Shown here: one piece after another, positions 24,727 through 34,231 of the stretch
How the letters are laid out: every line of letters starts with the position of its first letter
How positions within the stretch are numbered: position 1 is the first letter of the stretch
NCBI RefSeq assembly: GCF_033304595.1
Contig: NZ_CP116341.1
Span: forward strand, 1,903,001 to 1,967,000
Direction of reading: 5' to 3'
Length of the DNA stretch: 64,000 bases
Source: Sporosarcina jeotgali
GTDB taxonomy: Bacteria; Bacillota; Bacilli; Bacillales_A; Planococcaceae
Translations under genes and position numbers: made by a program
The notes under the pieces: model-generated
Seen by the model: only the letters and a program-made list of their open reading frames with translations
Database searches by the model: none
Told to the model about the DNA's origin: nothing

Positions 24727-25893
24727 ATGCGTTTTTTTGTTTATTTAATCGTGTTCTTTTCCTTTTTTGATTTGTTCTCCCAGCTCCCTATCATGAGTCC
24801 ATTTGCACTGTCTTTAGGTGCTTCCACTTTTGTCGCGGGGTTAGTTGTTGGAACTTACTCACTTGCGAACGTTTTCGGCAATGTTATTTCAGGATTTGTT
24901 ACCGATAAAAGAGGTCCATTCAAAATTTTGCTGATTGGTCTTTTAACGAACGCCGTTGCATTGACGCTCTATTCCACAGTTCATGCCCCTTGGCTGCTGG
25001 TCGGTGTCCGTTTCGTTCACGGATTTACCAATGGGCTGATCATTCCTGCGGCTTTTACGTTTTTAGCGAATCGGGCAGAACCGGAAAAGCGCGGAAAAAG
25101 CGTGGCCATTTCTGGTGCGTTTGTTGGTATGGCCGCAATCGCAGGTCCTGCGTACAGCGGAATCGTCGCTTCCATTATCGGGAATCCAGTAAAGGGAACT
25201 CCCACAATCATGCTCGTGAACGGCATCATCATGGCAATACTTGCACTTTTAGCTTTCTTGCTGCTGCGATCCGTCAAGCGGGTCAAAAAGTCAGCAGTAA
25301 AGTCCAAGGAAAAGCATGTTGGAGCATTGTTCCGGCACCCGGGCATTCAACGGGCATTCGCAGGCGCCTTTTTCCTGATGTTTTCACAAGGTGTACTGGC
25401 GCTGATCCTGCCGCTAAAGGTCGAGTCACTCGGCTTTGATACTAAAACAACAGGAACCCTGTTAAGCACCTTCGGGATCGTGGCAATCCTCGTCTTTCTA
25501 TTGCCGATCAACCGCGTTTTCGATCGCGTGAGACCGATGATTACACTTGCCTTCGGGATTTCATTAATGGGAGTCAGCATGCTGCTGTTGAGCCGCGCAG
25601 ATGAGCTTGGCAGTCTTTATGGAACAATGGCTTTATACGGGGTCGGATTCGCATTTCTCTTCCCATCCATCAACTCATTGCTCATCGATTCTTCCGAAGC
25701 TGCCTACCGCGGGAAAGCATACGGTTATTTCTATGCCTTTTTCTCAATGGGGGTTGTCGCAGGTTCGTATACAATCGGAGCCTTGAATTTAAATTTCCGC
25801 GGCGCGTTTACCTTTACCGGAATACTCTTGCTGATTGTTGCTGGGTATACTATTTATGGGTTGTTCAAACAACGGACAGCTGCGGCTCTGTGA
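24727..25893 (+). CDS. major facilitator superfamily transporter
   Basis: A 388-residue membrane protein with twelve predicted spans in two six-helix halves and a basic central loop (RSVKRVKKSAVKSKEKHVGALFRHPG, about 180-205). The MFS motif A (GFVTDKRGPFKILLIG, about residues 57-72) is clear. The pattern is that of drug/proton antiporter-like members, but the substrate cannot be told. The start ATG at 24727 has GAGGCGG ahead. Divergent from ddh and convergent with recQ; no regulator next to it. Confidence 0.85.
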   Translation: MRFFVYLIVFFSFFDLFSQLPIMSPFALSLGASTFVAGLVVGTYSLANVFGNVISGFVTDKRGPFKILLIGLLTNAVALTLYSTVHAPWLLVGVRFVHGFTNGLIIPAAFTFLANRAEPEKRGKSVAISGAFVGMAAIAGPAYSGIVASIIGNPVKGTPTIMLVNGIIMAILALLAFLLLRSVKRVKKSAVKSKEKHVGALFRHPGIQRAFAGAFFLMFSQGVLALILPLKVESLGFDTKTTGTLLSTFGIVAILVFLLPINRVFDRVRPMITLAFGISLMGVSMLLLSRADELGSLYGTMALYGVGFAFLFPSINSLLIDSSEAAYRGKAYGYFYAFFSMGVVAGSYTIGALNLNFRGAFTFTGILLLIVAGYTIYGLFKQRTAAAL

Positions 25894-25991
25894 CGGAAAT
25901 TCCCGAGCGATTAACCTATCAAACTCATTGGAATCGGGCAGTCCGGCTGCTTGTCCATCTATTTACAATCAGTCTTGAAGAATAATCGAAT

Positions 25992-26036
25992 GCAAAACAA
26001 AAAACATACTAACTTCTAGTATGTTTTTTGTTTTGC
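25992..26036. terminator. bidirectional terminator between the MFS gene and recQ
   Basis: A long, almost perfect palindrome GCAAAACAAAAAACATACTA... with its complement around a short loop, with A/T runs on both sides, between two convergent genes. Confidence 0.88.
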
Positions 26037-26058
26037 CTAGTATTGCGAAATCTCCCGC

Positions 26059-27831
26059 TCAAATCTCCTGGAGCTGAAAAGATTTAATCTCTTCAATGAA
26101 TGCCTCTCCATAAATCTCGAGCTTCGTTTGTCCTACACCTACAACGTCCAGAAACTCTGCAGACGTTGCTGGTTTTTTCATCGCCATATCTTTCAGGGTC
26201 TTGTCCGAGAACACAACGAATGGCGGAACACCCGCTTCTTGAGCAAGCTGGCGCCGCAGCTGGCGAAGCTGTTCAAACAATGGATCGTTTTCTGTCAGTG
26301 CCTTCGAAACAAATGAACCTTTTCTCATAATCTTATCATTGCCAAGCAGGACTTCCTTGCCGCGCTCAGCGACACGGATTGTCGGAAACTGCCCGTTCTC
26401 GACTTGTAAACAGTTCGCCGAAATCAGAAACTCGATAAAATCGGAAACTTCTTTCGCATTCTTTTCTTTCAGTAAACCATATGTGGTCAATTGATCAAAC
26501 TTAAAGTCCAGCAATTTTTTATTTCTAGAACCTGTCAATACTTGTGCGATCATCGTCTTCCCGAACCGCTGTCCCATTCGAATGACACAGGACAATACTT
26601 TTTGAGCTTCCAATGTGACATCCATCTGCTCTCGTGTATCTGTACAATTTGCACATCTGCCGCATTTCGGAGCCTCTTTTTCTCCAAAATACGTCACGAT
26701 GTATTGCTGCAAACAATTTTCTGTATGGCAGTAGTCGATCATTCCTTGCAGTTTTTCGAGCTCTGCTGGCACTCGGGAAGGATCTGGTGATTGGTCGATA
26801 AGAAAACGCTGCGTCTGGATATCTTGAGAAGCAAAAAGAAGCACACATTCACTATCCAACCCATCCCGTCCCGCGCGTCCAGCTTCTTGATAATAGCTTT
26901 CCATATTTTTCGGCATCTGGTAGTGAATGACGTATCGGATATTTGACTTGTCAATTCCCATTCCAAAGGCATTTGTTGCGACCATCACCGTTGCTTCATC
27001 ATTCAGGAAACGTTCTTGCTCGTGATGCCGCTCTGTATCTGACATTCCGCCATGATACTTCGCCACTTCAAATCCAGCACGGTTCAGCAATTCATAGATA
27101 CTCTCAACCGCTTTTCGGGTTGCTGCATAAACAATTCCAGCTTCCCCTTTATTTTTACTTGCAACTTCTTTGATAAACTTCTCGCGATTTTGTCCTTTTA
27201 CAACCGTAAACACTAAGTTCGACCGCTCAAACCCTGTCATCACCGTCTGTTCTTCGGGAATTCCGAGCTGTATGCGAATATCTTCCCGAACGTTCGGCGT
27301 AGCTGTTGCCGTTAACGCAAGCAAAACCGGTTTTTCATCAAAACAGTTCAAGACACGGCTGATATTTCGGTAACTCGGCCTGAAATCATGACCCCATTGG
27401 GAAATACAGTGTGCCTCATCAATTGCAATCATCGGAACGTTCATCCGGCTTAATTCTCTCAGAAATGATTCGGACTCCAGTCGTTCAGGTGCAATGTAAA
27501 GAAGGCGATATTGTCCTGCAATCGCATTTTCAAGAATTCCGAAATACTCCTCTGAGGATAACGTGCTGTTTATGTAGGCAGCAGGAATTCCGAGTTGCCA
27601 AAGTGCATCTACCTGATCTTTCATAAGGGAAATGAGTGGGGATATGACGAGGACCGTTCCTTCAAATAGCATAGCTGGAACTTGATAGCACAACGATTTT
27701 CCGCCGCCAGTCGGCATAACACAAAGAGCATCCTGTCCATCCATCACGTGCTGGATGACCTGCTCTTGACCTGTACGGAATGATGTATATCCAAATTTCT
27801 CAGCGAGCACAGCAAGTGCTTGTTCCATCAT
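26059..27831 (-). CDS. recQ: ATP-dependent DNA helicase RecQ
   Basis: 3'-5' helicase acting in recombination and stalled-fork repair. The 590-residue protein shows motif 0 (FGYTSFRTGQEQVI), Walker A TGGGKSLCYQ (about 40-49), DEAHCISQWGHDFRP (about 138-152), the C-terminal helicase lobe (YYQEAGRAGRDG), the RQC zinc site (CHTENCLQQYI to CGRCANC) and the HRDC domain at the end (FLDVVGVGQTKLEIYGEAFI). Full length, matching B. subtilis RecQ. Start ATG 27831 is 8 bases after AAAGGAG. Single gene. Confidence 0.96.
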   Translation of the reverse strand: MMEQALAVLAEKFGYTSFRTGQEQVIQHVMDGQDALCVMPTGGGKSLCYQVPAMLFEGTVLVISPLISLMKDQVDALWQLGIPAAYINSTLSSEEYFGILENAIAGQYRLLYIAPERLESESFLRELSRMNVPMIAIDEAHCISQWGHDFRPSYRNISRVLNCFDEKPVLLALTATATPNVREDIRIQLGIPEEQTVMTGFERSNLVFTVVKGQNREKFIKEVASKNKGEAGIVYAATRKAVESIYELLNRAGFEVAKYHGGMSDTERHHEQERFLNDEATVMVATNAFGMGIDKSNIRYVIHYQMPKNMESYYQEAGRAGRDGLDSECVLLFASQDIQTQRFLIDQSPDPSRVPAELEKLQGMIDYCHTENCLQQYIVTYFGEKEAPKCGRCANCTDTREQMDVTLEAQKVLSCVIRMGQRFGKTMIAQVLTGSRNKKLLDFKFDQLTTYGLLKEKNAKEVSDFIEFLISANCLQVENGQFPTIRVAERGKEVLLGNDKIMRKGSFVSKALTENDPLFEQLRQLRRQLAQEAGVPPFVVFSDKTLKDMAMKKPATSAEFLDVVGVGQTKLEIYGEAFIEEIKSFQLQEI

Positions 27832-27852
27832 TTAAAGTGCTCCTTTCATTGG

Positions 27853-27885
27853 AAACACGTCATTCATTTCCAGAATGACGTGTTT
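27853..27885 (-). terminator. hairpin after the hemerythrin-like gene
   Basis: AAACACGTCATT and AATGACGTGTTT pair with a loop of about 8 bases, between the hemerythrin-like gene and recQ. T-run is short. Confidence 0.55.
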
Positions 27886-27901
27886 GGTTGTTCCATTCAT
27901 T

Positions 27902-28345
27902 TCAAGCTTCTTCATCAGGTGATTCTATAAATAACAATCGTTCTTCTTCGCGACTGTGAATTTCGTTCACAACTAGCAATGCATAGAATTTTTGAAGGAC
28001 GCTTGGACTAATTCCTTCAGTCTCTCTTAACTTTTCAATATCTCCAACGATGATTCTTATCAAATCATGATCGCGCGTCAGCTGGGTAACCGACTTCTCC
28101 ATCGCAGGATTTTCTGTAACGATTTCTTGATAAAATCCGCCTTCCTCTGCATCGGCATGACTAATAACGCGAGTCTTCCAATAATCGATTAAATCATTCG
28201 CTGCACGGTCTGCATTTTTTTGGTCCCCTTCTTGGAGGAAGTCAATCAGCATCTCTGTTTTTCCCACTGCACCAGATAATCCGCCTTCGTGGATCGCCCG
28301 GTGAGATTGTAGTTGTTTTAAAGCCGGTCCCGACATTTCAATCAT
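27902..28345 (-). CDS. hemerythrin-like HHE domain protein
   Basis: A 147-residue, mostly helical protein with the spaced histidine/acid ligands expected of a diiron four-helix bundle: HRAIHEGG (about 15-22), SHADAEEGGFY (about 61-71), RDHDLIRII (about 89-97) and EIHSREEERLLF (about 128-139). Such proteins bind O2, NO or serve iron or redox sensing; the ligand here is not determinable. The start has a weak-to-moderate site (AAGGAATG). It stands alone between recQ and pssA. Confidence 0.75.
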   Translation of the reverse strand: MIEMSGPALKQLQSHRAIHEGGLSGAVGKTEMLIDFLQEGDQKNADRAANDLIDYWKTRVISHADAEEGGFYQEIVTENPAMEKSVTQLTRDHDLIRIIVGDIEKLRETEGISPSVLQKFYALLVVNEIHSREEERLLFIESPDEEA

Positions 28346-28473
28346 TCCTTTCCGTTGTTTATCTACTTTAAGAATAGCAGATTACACAGGAGAATGGAAC
28401 GGACATGAGACAAGCGCTGGGTATGAATTGAAAACTGCATAAAACCGCCGCGCACGGCAGCATTCTTCAATTT

Positions 28474-28522
28474 AAAAACCTCTTCACCGGATCCCGATCT
28501 AAGGAACCAAATGAAGAGGTTT
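28474..28522 (-). terminator. pssA terminator
   Basis: AAAACCTCTTCA and TGAAGAGGTTTTT pair on the minus strand around a loop of about 25 bases, ending in a T-run, just after the pssA stop. Confidence 0.75.
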
Positions 28523-28526
28523 TCGT

Positions 28527-29060
28527 TTATACTTTGGAAATTTTAAAGTTGCTGACCATTGCCCATGAAAGAATGAGCATTGCAATAACAAGATAAGGCG
28601 CCCCCACATATGGGATTGCAAAATATAAAGCAGTTAAAATGACACCAGCTGCGGTAATCGGAACGCCGCGGAAAATGCCGTCGAACTCTTCTACATTATA
28701 GCGGGCTAACCGGACTGCCCCGCATGCAATGTAAATAATTGTAGCTGCAATCCCAACCCAGAGCATTTCAGATAATGCAGAGTGATAGATAAGAACTGCT
28801 GGTGCGATGCCGAACGAAATGATATCACTTAAGGAATCCAATTCTTTTCCGAATGCTGATTCCGTATGGAAGTGACGAGCTGTCATCCCGTCGAAACGAT
28901 CAAATAAAGCCGCTAGAAAAATGAAAACTAAACTCATGTGGGACAAGTCTCTGGAAATCAGTATAATGGCAATAACTCCAAAACTTAAGTTTACTAAAGT
29001 AATTGCATTCGCCAATTGGGCCTTTACTTTAGTATAATCAATATATCTAAATGAAAACAT
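28527..29060 (-). CDS. pssA: CDP-diacylglycerol-serine O-phosphatidyltransferase
   Basis: Makes phosphatidylserine from CDP-diacylglycerol and serine in the membrane, the precursor of phosphatidylethanolamine. The CDP-alcohol phosphotransferase motif is present (DRFDGMTARHFHTESAFGKE followed by LDSLSD, about residues 48-73), with about six membrane spans over 177 residues, the same length as B. subtilis PssA. It is divergent from psd, and a DedA gene follows psd, recreating the pssA-ybfM-psd set of B. subtilis in a different order. Confidence 0.94.
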   Translation of the reverse strand: MFSFRYIDYTKVKAQLANAITLVNLSFGVIAIILISRDLSHMSLVFIFLAALFDRFDGMTARHFHTESAFGKELDSLSDIISFGIAPAVLIYHSALSEMLWVGIAATIIYIACGAVRLARYNVEEFDGIFRGVPITAAGVILTALYFAIPYVGAPYLVIAMLILSWAMVSNFKISKV

Positions 29061-29105
29061 AACAAACCTCCCAATAATATATACTAGTTAAAGATGGTGA
29101 TTGTA

Positions 29106-29906
29106 TTGAAAAAGAAACTCTTGAAATCATTCGTGGAACTGACCGGAAATCCAGTATCCTCTGGCATACTGCGCCATTTGGCAGCATCCCGTTTCAGCAA
29201 ACCTCTCATTAAGACATACTCCTCAGCCTATAAAATCGATGAGGCCAGTATGGAATATCCGAGAGGCCACTACAAAAGTTTACAGGCATTTTTCACCCGC
29301 AACCTAAAATCCGGAGCACGACCTTTTGACAATTCGGCTGAAACTCTGATCTCCCCCTCAGACGGACAGCTAAGTTCTTTTGGGCGGGTAGTAGACGGAC
29401 ATCAATTTACAATTAAAGGTCATACATACAGTATAAATGAAATATTCATGGATGAGAAGAGGGCATCTGCTTATAAAAATGGATGGTACTTTGTATTCTA
29501 TCTTTCTCCTGCAGATTATCATCACTTCCACTATCCTGCAGATGGCCGCGTAATCAGCCGTTACGCTCTTGGATCCACATCATATCCTGTTAATAACATG
29601 GGACTTACTTATGGAGACAAACCTTTTGAAACAAACTATCGGCTTATCACTGAACTTTCAACTGAACTCGATCGATTAGCACTTGTCAAAGTGGGTGCAC
29701 TCAATGTAAACTCCGTACAGCTCTACTCTTCTTCAAAAGAAGCTAAAAAAGGAGAAGACTTCGGATATTTCTCTTTCGGATCAACGATTCTGCTATTTGT
29801 TGCTGGAGAGACACCATTCACACCGGATGGTTCTGAAAAAGGTGCGATTCGGGTTGGAGAAACTATTGGAACGTGGCAACCGCATACACCATCATCAAAG
29901 AATTGA
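29106..29906 (+). CDS. psd: phosphatidylserine decarboxylase
   Basis: Converts phosphatidylserine to phosphatidylethanolamine; made as a proenzyme that cleaves itself at a GST motif to form a pyruvoyl group. The motif is in YFSFGSTILLFV near the C-terminus. Other family segments are SPSDGQLSSFG and YLSPADYHHFHYPADG. Start choice: the upstream in-frame ATG at 29094 has no ribosome site, whereas the TTG at 29106 has GGTGA 5-6 bases ahead and gives an N-terminus (MKKKLLKSFVELTGN) like B. subtilis Psd. I choose TTG (266 residues). Followed by the DedA gene with a 16-base gap. Confidence 0.94.
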   Translation: MKKKLLKSFVELTGNPVSSGILRHLAASRFSKPLIKTYSSAYKIDEASMEYPRGHYKSLQAFFTRNLKSGARPFDNSAETLISPSDGQLSSFGRVVDGHQFTIKGHTYSINEIFMDEKRASAYKNGWYFVFYLSPADYHHFHYPADGRVISRYALGSTSYPVNNMGLTYGDKPFETNYRLITELSTELDRLALVKVGALNVNSVQLYSSSKEAKKGEDFGYFSFGSTILLFVAGETPFTPDGSEKGAIRVGETIGTWQPHTPSSKN

Positions 29907-29922
29907 CAAAAGAGGGATTTAA

Positions 29923-30408
29923 GTGAGTATATTTCAAGATTTCGTTACCCATTATGGGTACTTTGCTGTTTTTCTATTTTTGGCGCTCGGTATTTTCGGA
30001 TTACCCATGCCGGATGAATTCGTCATCGTTTTTACGGGATATTTGTCTTCTTCAGGGCTTCTCAATTTCACAGGGGCAATGACAATTGCGATTTTAGGTG
30101 TTTTCATCGGAACACTTGTGACCTATACAATCGGTAAACAAGTGGGCCGCCCAATTGTTGAACGTTTTGGTAAATGGATCGGCCTATCCGAAAAGCGGGT
30201 ACTGCGGGTCGAACGCTGGTTTAGCCGTTATGGTTCCTGGACGGTAACGCTAGGCTTTTTCGTACCGGGAATGCGTCATTTCGTCTGTTGTTTTTCCGGA
30301 ATGAGCGGGATGGCGGTAAAGCGGTATATGTTGTTCTCTTCACTCGGTACAACGGTTTCAGGTATTATATGCATCTCACTCGGCTATTTGTTCGGATGGC
30401 CATTTTAA
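29923..30408 (+). CDS. petA: DedA-family lipid translocase (YbfM/PetA-like)
   Basis: A 161-residue DedA (SNARE-associated) membrane protein. The two re-entrant regions with LGIFGLPMPDEFVIVFTGYL (about 23-42) and GFFVPGMRHFVCCFSGMSGM (about 109-128, with the conserved Arg) are intact. The short length and the position behind psd match B. subtilis YbfM, reported to move phosphatidylethanolamine across the membrane and named PetA; other DedA proteins move undecaprenyl phosphate. Start is GTG (29923) behind AGAGGGATTTAA. Family is certain; substrate is inferred from neighbours. Confidence 0.85.
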   Translation: MSIFQDFVTHYGYFAVFLFLALGIFGLPMPDEFVIVFTGYLSSSGLLNFTGAMTIAILGVFIGTLVTYTIGKQVGRPIVERFGKWIGLSEKRVLRVERWFSRYGSWTVTLGFFVPGMRHFVCCFSGMSGMAVKRYMLFSSLGTTVSGIICISLGYLFGWPF

Positions 30409-30436
30409 ACACTCCGCTGCCAGCGGAGTGTTTTTA
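30407..30436 (+). terminator. terminator of psd-petA
   Basis: AAACACTCCGC and GCGGAGTGTTT pair with a 5-base loop, followed by a T-run. The stem overlaps the last base or two of the petA stop. Confidence 0.88.
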
Positions 30437-30442
30437 AATTGG

Positions 30443-30664
30443 TTAAAGAAGTTTGTATGCGTCGTCCGGAGGAACTGGTTCACTGAAATAGTAGCCTTGA
30501 ATTCGATCAGCTCTAATTGTTCTTTCGTTTCTACACCTTCCATAATGGTCACTTGACCGATCTTCACGGTCCACTTTTAACTATTGGAAAGGTAAATGGG
30601 TTAGGTTTGCTAACGAAGAATACCCCGTCCCAAAATCATCTAATGCTGTACTGATCCCGAGATC
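30443..30664 (-). pseudogene. decayed C-terminal piece of an EAL-domain (c-di-GMP phosphodiesterase) gene
   Basis: On the minus strand one frame gives NDLGISTALDDFGTGYSSLANLTHLPF, then a stop where the family continues to LK(I/V)DR; LKVDR follows in the same frame. Further on come VTIMEGVETKEQLELIE, and, after a frame change, IQGYYFSEPVPPDDAYKLL and a stop. These are the ordered EAL motifs (DDFGTGYSSL, EGVET, QGY-FS-P) but with an internal stop, a deletion between KVDR and EGVET and a frameshift. The N-terminal part with the EAL signature is absent. Clearly a remnant, not a functional gene. Confidence 0.85.
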
Positions 30665-30680
30665 ATTATTTCAAAAAACA

Positions 30681-30735
30681 AGAAAAAGACTATGTCAAAT
30701 GTACGTGTAAAATACATTCGGCATAGTCTTTTCTA
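30681..30735 (-). terminator. terminator of cydABCD
   Basis: AAAAGACTATG pairs with CATAGTCTTTT across an inner TACATT / AATGTA stem. It lies 42 bases after the cydD stop and ends in a T-run on the minus strand. Confidence 0.8.
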
Positions 30736-30776
30736 AGTATTCAATTTCCCAATCGTCCGCTTCTGATTAGTAAAAC

Positions 30777-32507
30777 TCAGATTCCGCGGTCCAATTCAAC
30801 AAGGCGTCGGTAGCGCACAGATTTTGCCAGCAGTTCTTCATGTGTGCCTTCATCCGATATTTCTCCAGCTTCTAAAAAGACAATATTGTCCATCAATTCC
30901 ATTCCCATCAGATGGTGGGTAATCCAAATAACTGTTTTCCCTTTCAGACTCTCCATCATTGTCTGAATGAGGCCGCGTTCAGTTTCAGGATCCAGTCCAA
31001 CTGCGGGTTCATCGACAATCACCACCGGAGTATGGTTGAGCAAAATTCGTGCCAGCGCAATGCGTTGCCGTTCGCCGCCTGAGAAGCGCCGGCCTGCTTC
31101 TTCCGTCTGCGTTTGCAGCCCGTCTGGAAGCTTTTTTAGATAATCTTCTAATCCAACTTGGCGGATTACCCGTTCGACCTCTTCAGTTGTCGCAGAAGGA
31201 TTGCCTAGACGAATATTATTTTCAATCGTTGTCCCAAACAAATAAGGTTTTTGGTTTAATACACTCACAAGTTGATGGATGTTTTCTCCATACTTTTCTG
31301 GGGCTTCCCCTGCGATTCGAATGGTTCCTTCATCCGGCTTTAACGCTCCTAATAAAAGTTGTACCAGCGTCGATTTGCCTGCACCGCTTTTGCCGAGAAC
31401 CGCTACTCTTTCACCCTGTTTGATGTGGAGAGCAACCCGGTGAAGGGCTTGTCGTTTTTCTGACTCATATGCATAAGACACACCCTCAATGAGGATATCT
31501 GCAGCATCGGGCACTTCATCCACCGTTTCAGCTGACTTGAATACGGATTGTGCTGTATCTTCCGTGTGCTGAATACGTGCAAACGATTCGTTGTACGCAG
31601 GAATTCGTTCAACGGCGTGTGAAATCGGAATTAACGATTCAATGATTGGAAGTGTGACGAGTGTAAATGCTGCGATATACGTTGGTAAAATCGTTCCATC
31701 AATCGCTTGCATTCCAGCCCAGACTCCTACAACCACAGTAATAACACCAGAAATTAAATGAAGCTGGAACGTTCTGTTTTGGTCACGCTTTGCAAGTTCT
31801 TTGTCAGTTTCGTAACTGACATTACGCTCAGACTTGAACTTACTAAGGAAATCAGCGGTTCTGCTGCTAATGAGCCAATCGCGAATCCCATAAACTGCGT
31901 CCCCTAATGTATGGTACAACTTCGTATGCTGCTGTTTTGACTTTAGTTGGTGTTTCTTCATCATCACTAATGACAGCATTGGATAGATGATGACAATCAC
32001 ACTTAAACACAGTCCGATAAACAAACCGAATTTCCAATCAAAAATAGAGACAGATACAGTTGCAAATACAAATATGAACAAGCCGCTGATTGTAGGGAAT
32101 AGCGTACGGATATATACGTCTTGTAAATGTTCAATATCGTCTGCTAATGTCCCTAGCAAATCTCCCCGCTTAAAGCGCGAACGGATAAATAGGGCTTGCG
32201 GTTCCAGCGCACGATATAGCCGCACGCGCATTTCAGACAGCACTTTTAACACCGCATTGTGTCCCGTCATGCGTTCAGCATAACTGAACGCTGCGCGAGA
32301 CAATCCGAAAGCCCGGACCAATACAATTGGAACGTAGACAAGTAAAATCGTTTCTGGCCGTTCTGAAGCTGCAGAAATCAAGTAACCCGATGCAAAAATC
32401 AGAAGTGCCGCAGATAAGGAAGAACAAATGCCTAAGAGAACAGTCACCGACATTAACTTCCAATACTTGCTCATGTATGGAGTAACGAAGCTTTTGACGT
32501 AGTTCAT
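30777..32507 (-). CDS. cydD: ABC exporter subunit for cytochrome bd assembly, CydD
   Basis: Second half of the heterodimeric CydCD ABC exporter needed to assemble cytochrome bd (in E. coli it exports cysteine/glutathione and affects periplasmic redox and heme). The 576-residue protein has an N-terminal six-span exporter domain (about 1-310) and an ATPase domain with Walker A GKSGAGKST (about 368-376), signature FSGGERQRIALARILL (about 476-491) and Walker B VVIVDEPAVGLD. Its start overlaps the cydC stop by 4 bases (ATGA), showing translational coupling. Last gene of the operon. Confidence 0.93.
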   Translation of the reverse strand: MNYVKSFVTPYMSKYWKLMSVTVLLGICSSLSAALLIFASGYLISAASERPETILLVYVPIVLVRAFGLSRAAFSYAERMTGHNAVLKVLSEMRVRLYRALEPQALFIRSRFKRGDLLGTLADDIEHLQDVYIRTLFPTISGLFIFVFATVSVSIFDWKFGLFIGLCLSVIVIIYPMLSLVMMKKHQLKSKQQHTKLYHTLGDAVYGIRDWLISSRTADFLSKFKSERNVSYETDKELAKRDQNRTFQLHLISGVITVVVGVWAGMQAIDGTILPTYIAAFTLVTLPIIESLIPISHAVERIPAYNESFARIQHTEDTAQSVFKSAETVDEVPDAADILIEGVSYAYESEKRQALHRVALHIKQGERVAVLGKSGAGKSTLVQLLLGALKPDEGTIRIAGEAPEKYGENIHQLVSVLNQKPYLFGTTIENNIRLGNPSATTEEVERVIRQVGLEDYLKKLPDGLQTQTEEAGRRFSGGERQRIALARILLNHTPVVIVDEPAVGLDPETERGLIQTMMESLKGKTVIWITHHLMGMELMDNIVFLEAGEISDEGTHEELLAKSVRYRRLVELDRGI

Positions 32508-34231
32508 AGCATCATCCCTTCCCGCTGTGCACGCGCTAATTTGCTGTAGACACCGTCTTGTGCAGACAGTTCCTCGTGAGTCCCTTGTTCAGCGATACGG
32601 CCATCTTCCATGACAAGAATCCAGTCCATTTCCTTCATCCAGTGCAAGCGATGTGTTGCAAAGAATACGAGCCGATCGTCAAGAATAGGCAGAAGCAATT
32701 GTTTGATTTCGTGTTCTGTTTCGATATCCAAGTGCGCTGTCGGTTCATCCAACAACAAGACCGCGGAATCTTCCAGCAGTGCACGAGCAATCGCAACACG
32801 CTGTTCTTCCCCGCCTGATAGCGGACGGCCGCCTTGACCAATCATCTCATCATACCCATTCGCCAGTTCATCGACCAGCTGCTCAAGACCCGCTGCTTGC
32901 GCGGCTTTATAAACGGTTTCATCACTGGCTTCCGGATGATAAAAACGAATGTTGTTTGCTAGAGTGTCTGAGAAAATTGTTGGGTGCTGCGGGATATAGG
33001 TGACTTGCTTGCGCCAAGAATCTGATGCAAGCGAACTGACAGACTCGTTTCCAATCTCAAATGCCCCACTTGAAGGTGATGTAAAGCCTGCTAACAGGTC
33101 AATCAGAGTGGACTTTCCAGCCCCTGAAGCTCCGATTATCCCCACTTTTTGTGAACCTGTTACAGAAAACTGTACATCTTTCGTAATTTCAATGTCATGA
33201 TCGCCTAGTTTACCAATTGAGGCTGCTGTAAATCTGCTGTCTTTCGTAACCAGAGGAATGACAATCGATTCGTGTTCACCATTCGCTTCTGAATCCGCAA
33301 GTAGTGAACGTATTTCATCCGCAGCATCTTTTCCATCCATTGTTGCGTGGAAATCAGCCCCTAAATCACGAACCGGCAAAAAGTATTCAGGTGCTAATAT
33401 GAGAATTACAAGCGCTGCTTCTAGTCCGATCCCGCCATTGATTAACCGTAAACCAAGTTCCACTGCAACGAGGGCTACAGAAAGACTTGAAAAGAAATCC
33501 AGGGAGAACGAAGACAAAAATGCATAGCTTAACGAGCGATTCGTAGCAACCCGGTATTTGTCACTCACTTCTTCAATCGCTTTCTCATGGGACTTGCTCC
33601 GTCCTAAAAACTTCAGCGTTTCAATCCCTTGAATAGAATCCGCAAAGTGTCGTGAAAGTTGACGGTACGTTCCCATTTGATCATCAATCTTCTTCTTCGA
33701 TACAATTCCAATCAGAATCAGAAAGATGATTAATATCGGCATTACAAGGAAAAGAGTCACGCCAGACATTAAATCGGACGTGACAATATAAACGAGGATT
33801 ACTGCTGGGATGATTCCCATTGATAACGATCTTGGGATGAACAGTTCCACGTATTTACGGAATTTCGGGACACCTTCTAAAGTAAGAGTCAGCAAAGATC
33901 CTGAACCTTGTCTTGCAATCATTCCAGTGCCATCCCGTAAGAGTGCTTCAGCTAACTGGTCTTGGGTCGAACGAGCAATATCATCTGCAAACTTGAGTGC
34001 AACGCGTTCTTTTCCCCATTGAAGGGAATGACGAATCGCATGAGCAACAAAAAACACGGCGAGCGATATAACGGTTCCCTTCCAAGCTAGCCCATGAAAC
34101 ATCCGGGTAATGGCTGAAGACAAGGAGAGAGCTTGCAGGATGATGAATGCCGCTTGAACGACTGTCAAAATCCCAACAAGCGCAAAGGTTTTCTTGCTGC
34201 CGTTATACCGAAGAAGATGTCGGTCCATCAA
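32504..34231 (-). CDS. cydC: ABC exporter subunit for cytochrome bd assembly, CydC
   Basis: First half of the CydCD exporter. The 575-residue protein has six predicted spans (about 15-290) and an ATPase domain with Walker A GASGAGKSTLID (about 365-376), signature LSGGEEQRVAIARALL (about 474-489) and Walker B VLLLDEPTAHLD. Naming follows B. subtilis order (cydA-B-C-D); the E. coli names are swapped. It overlaps cydB by 4 bases and cydD by 4 bases. Confidence 0.93.
   Translation of the reverse strand: MMDRHLLRYNGSKKTFALVGILTVVQAAFIILQALSLSSAITRMFHGLAWKGTVISLAVFFVAHAIRHSLQWGKERVALKFADDIARSTQDQLAEALLRDGTGMIARQGSGSLLTLTLEGVPKFRKYVELFIPRSLSMGIIPAVILVYIVTSDLMSGVTLFLVMPILIIFLILIGIVSKKKIDDQMGTYRQLSRHFADSIQGIETLKFLGRSKSHEKAIEEVSDKYRVATNRSLSYAFLSSFSLDFFSSLSVALVAVELGLRLINGGIGLEAALVILILAPEYFLPVRDLGADFHATMDGKDAADEIRSLLADSEANGEHESIVIPLVTKDSRFTAASIGKLGDHDIEITKDVQFSVTGSQKVGIIGASGAGKSTLIDLLAGFTSPSSGAFEIGNESVSSLASDSWRKQVTYIPQHPTIFSDTLANNIRFYHPEASDETVYKAAQAAGLEQLVDELANGYDEMIGQGGRPLSGGEEQRVAIARALLEDSAVLLLDEPTAHLDIETEHEIKQLLLPILDDRLVFFATHRLHWMKEMDWILVMEDGRIAEQGTHEELSAQDGVYSKLARAQREGMML

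Noticed and set aside
30376-30567. A 63-residue minus-strand gene.
   Set aside because: It is one frame of the decayed EAL gene and runs through the petA terminator.
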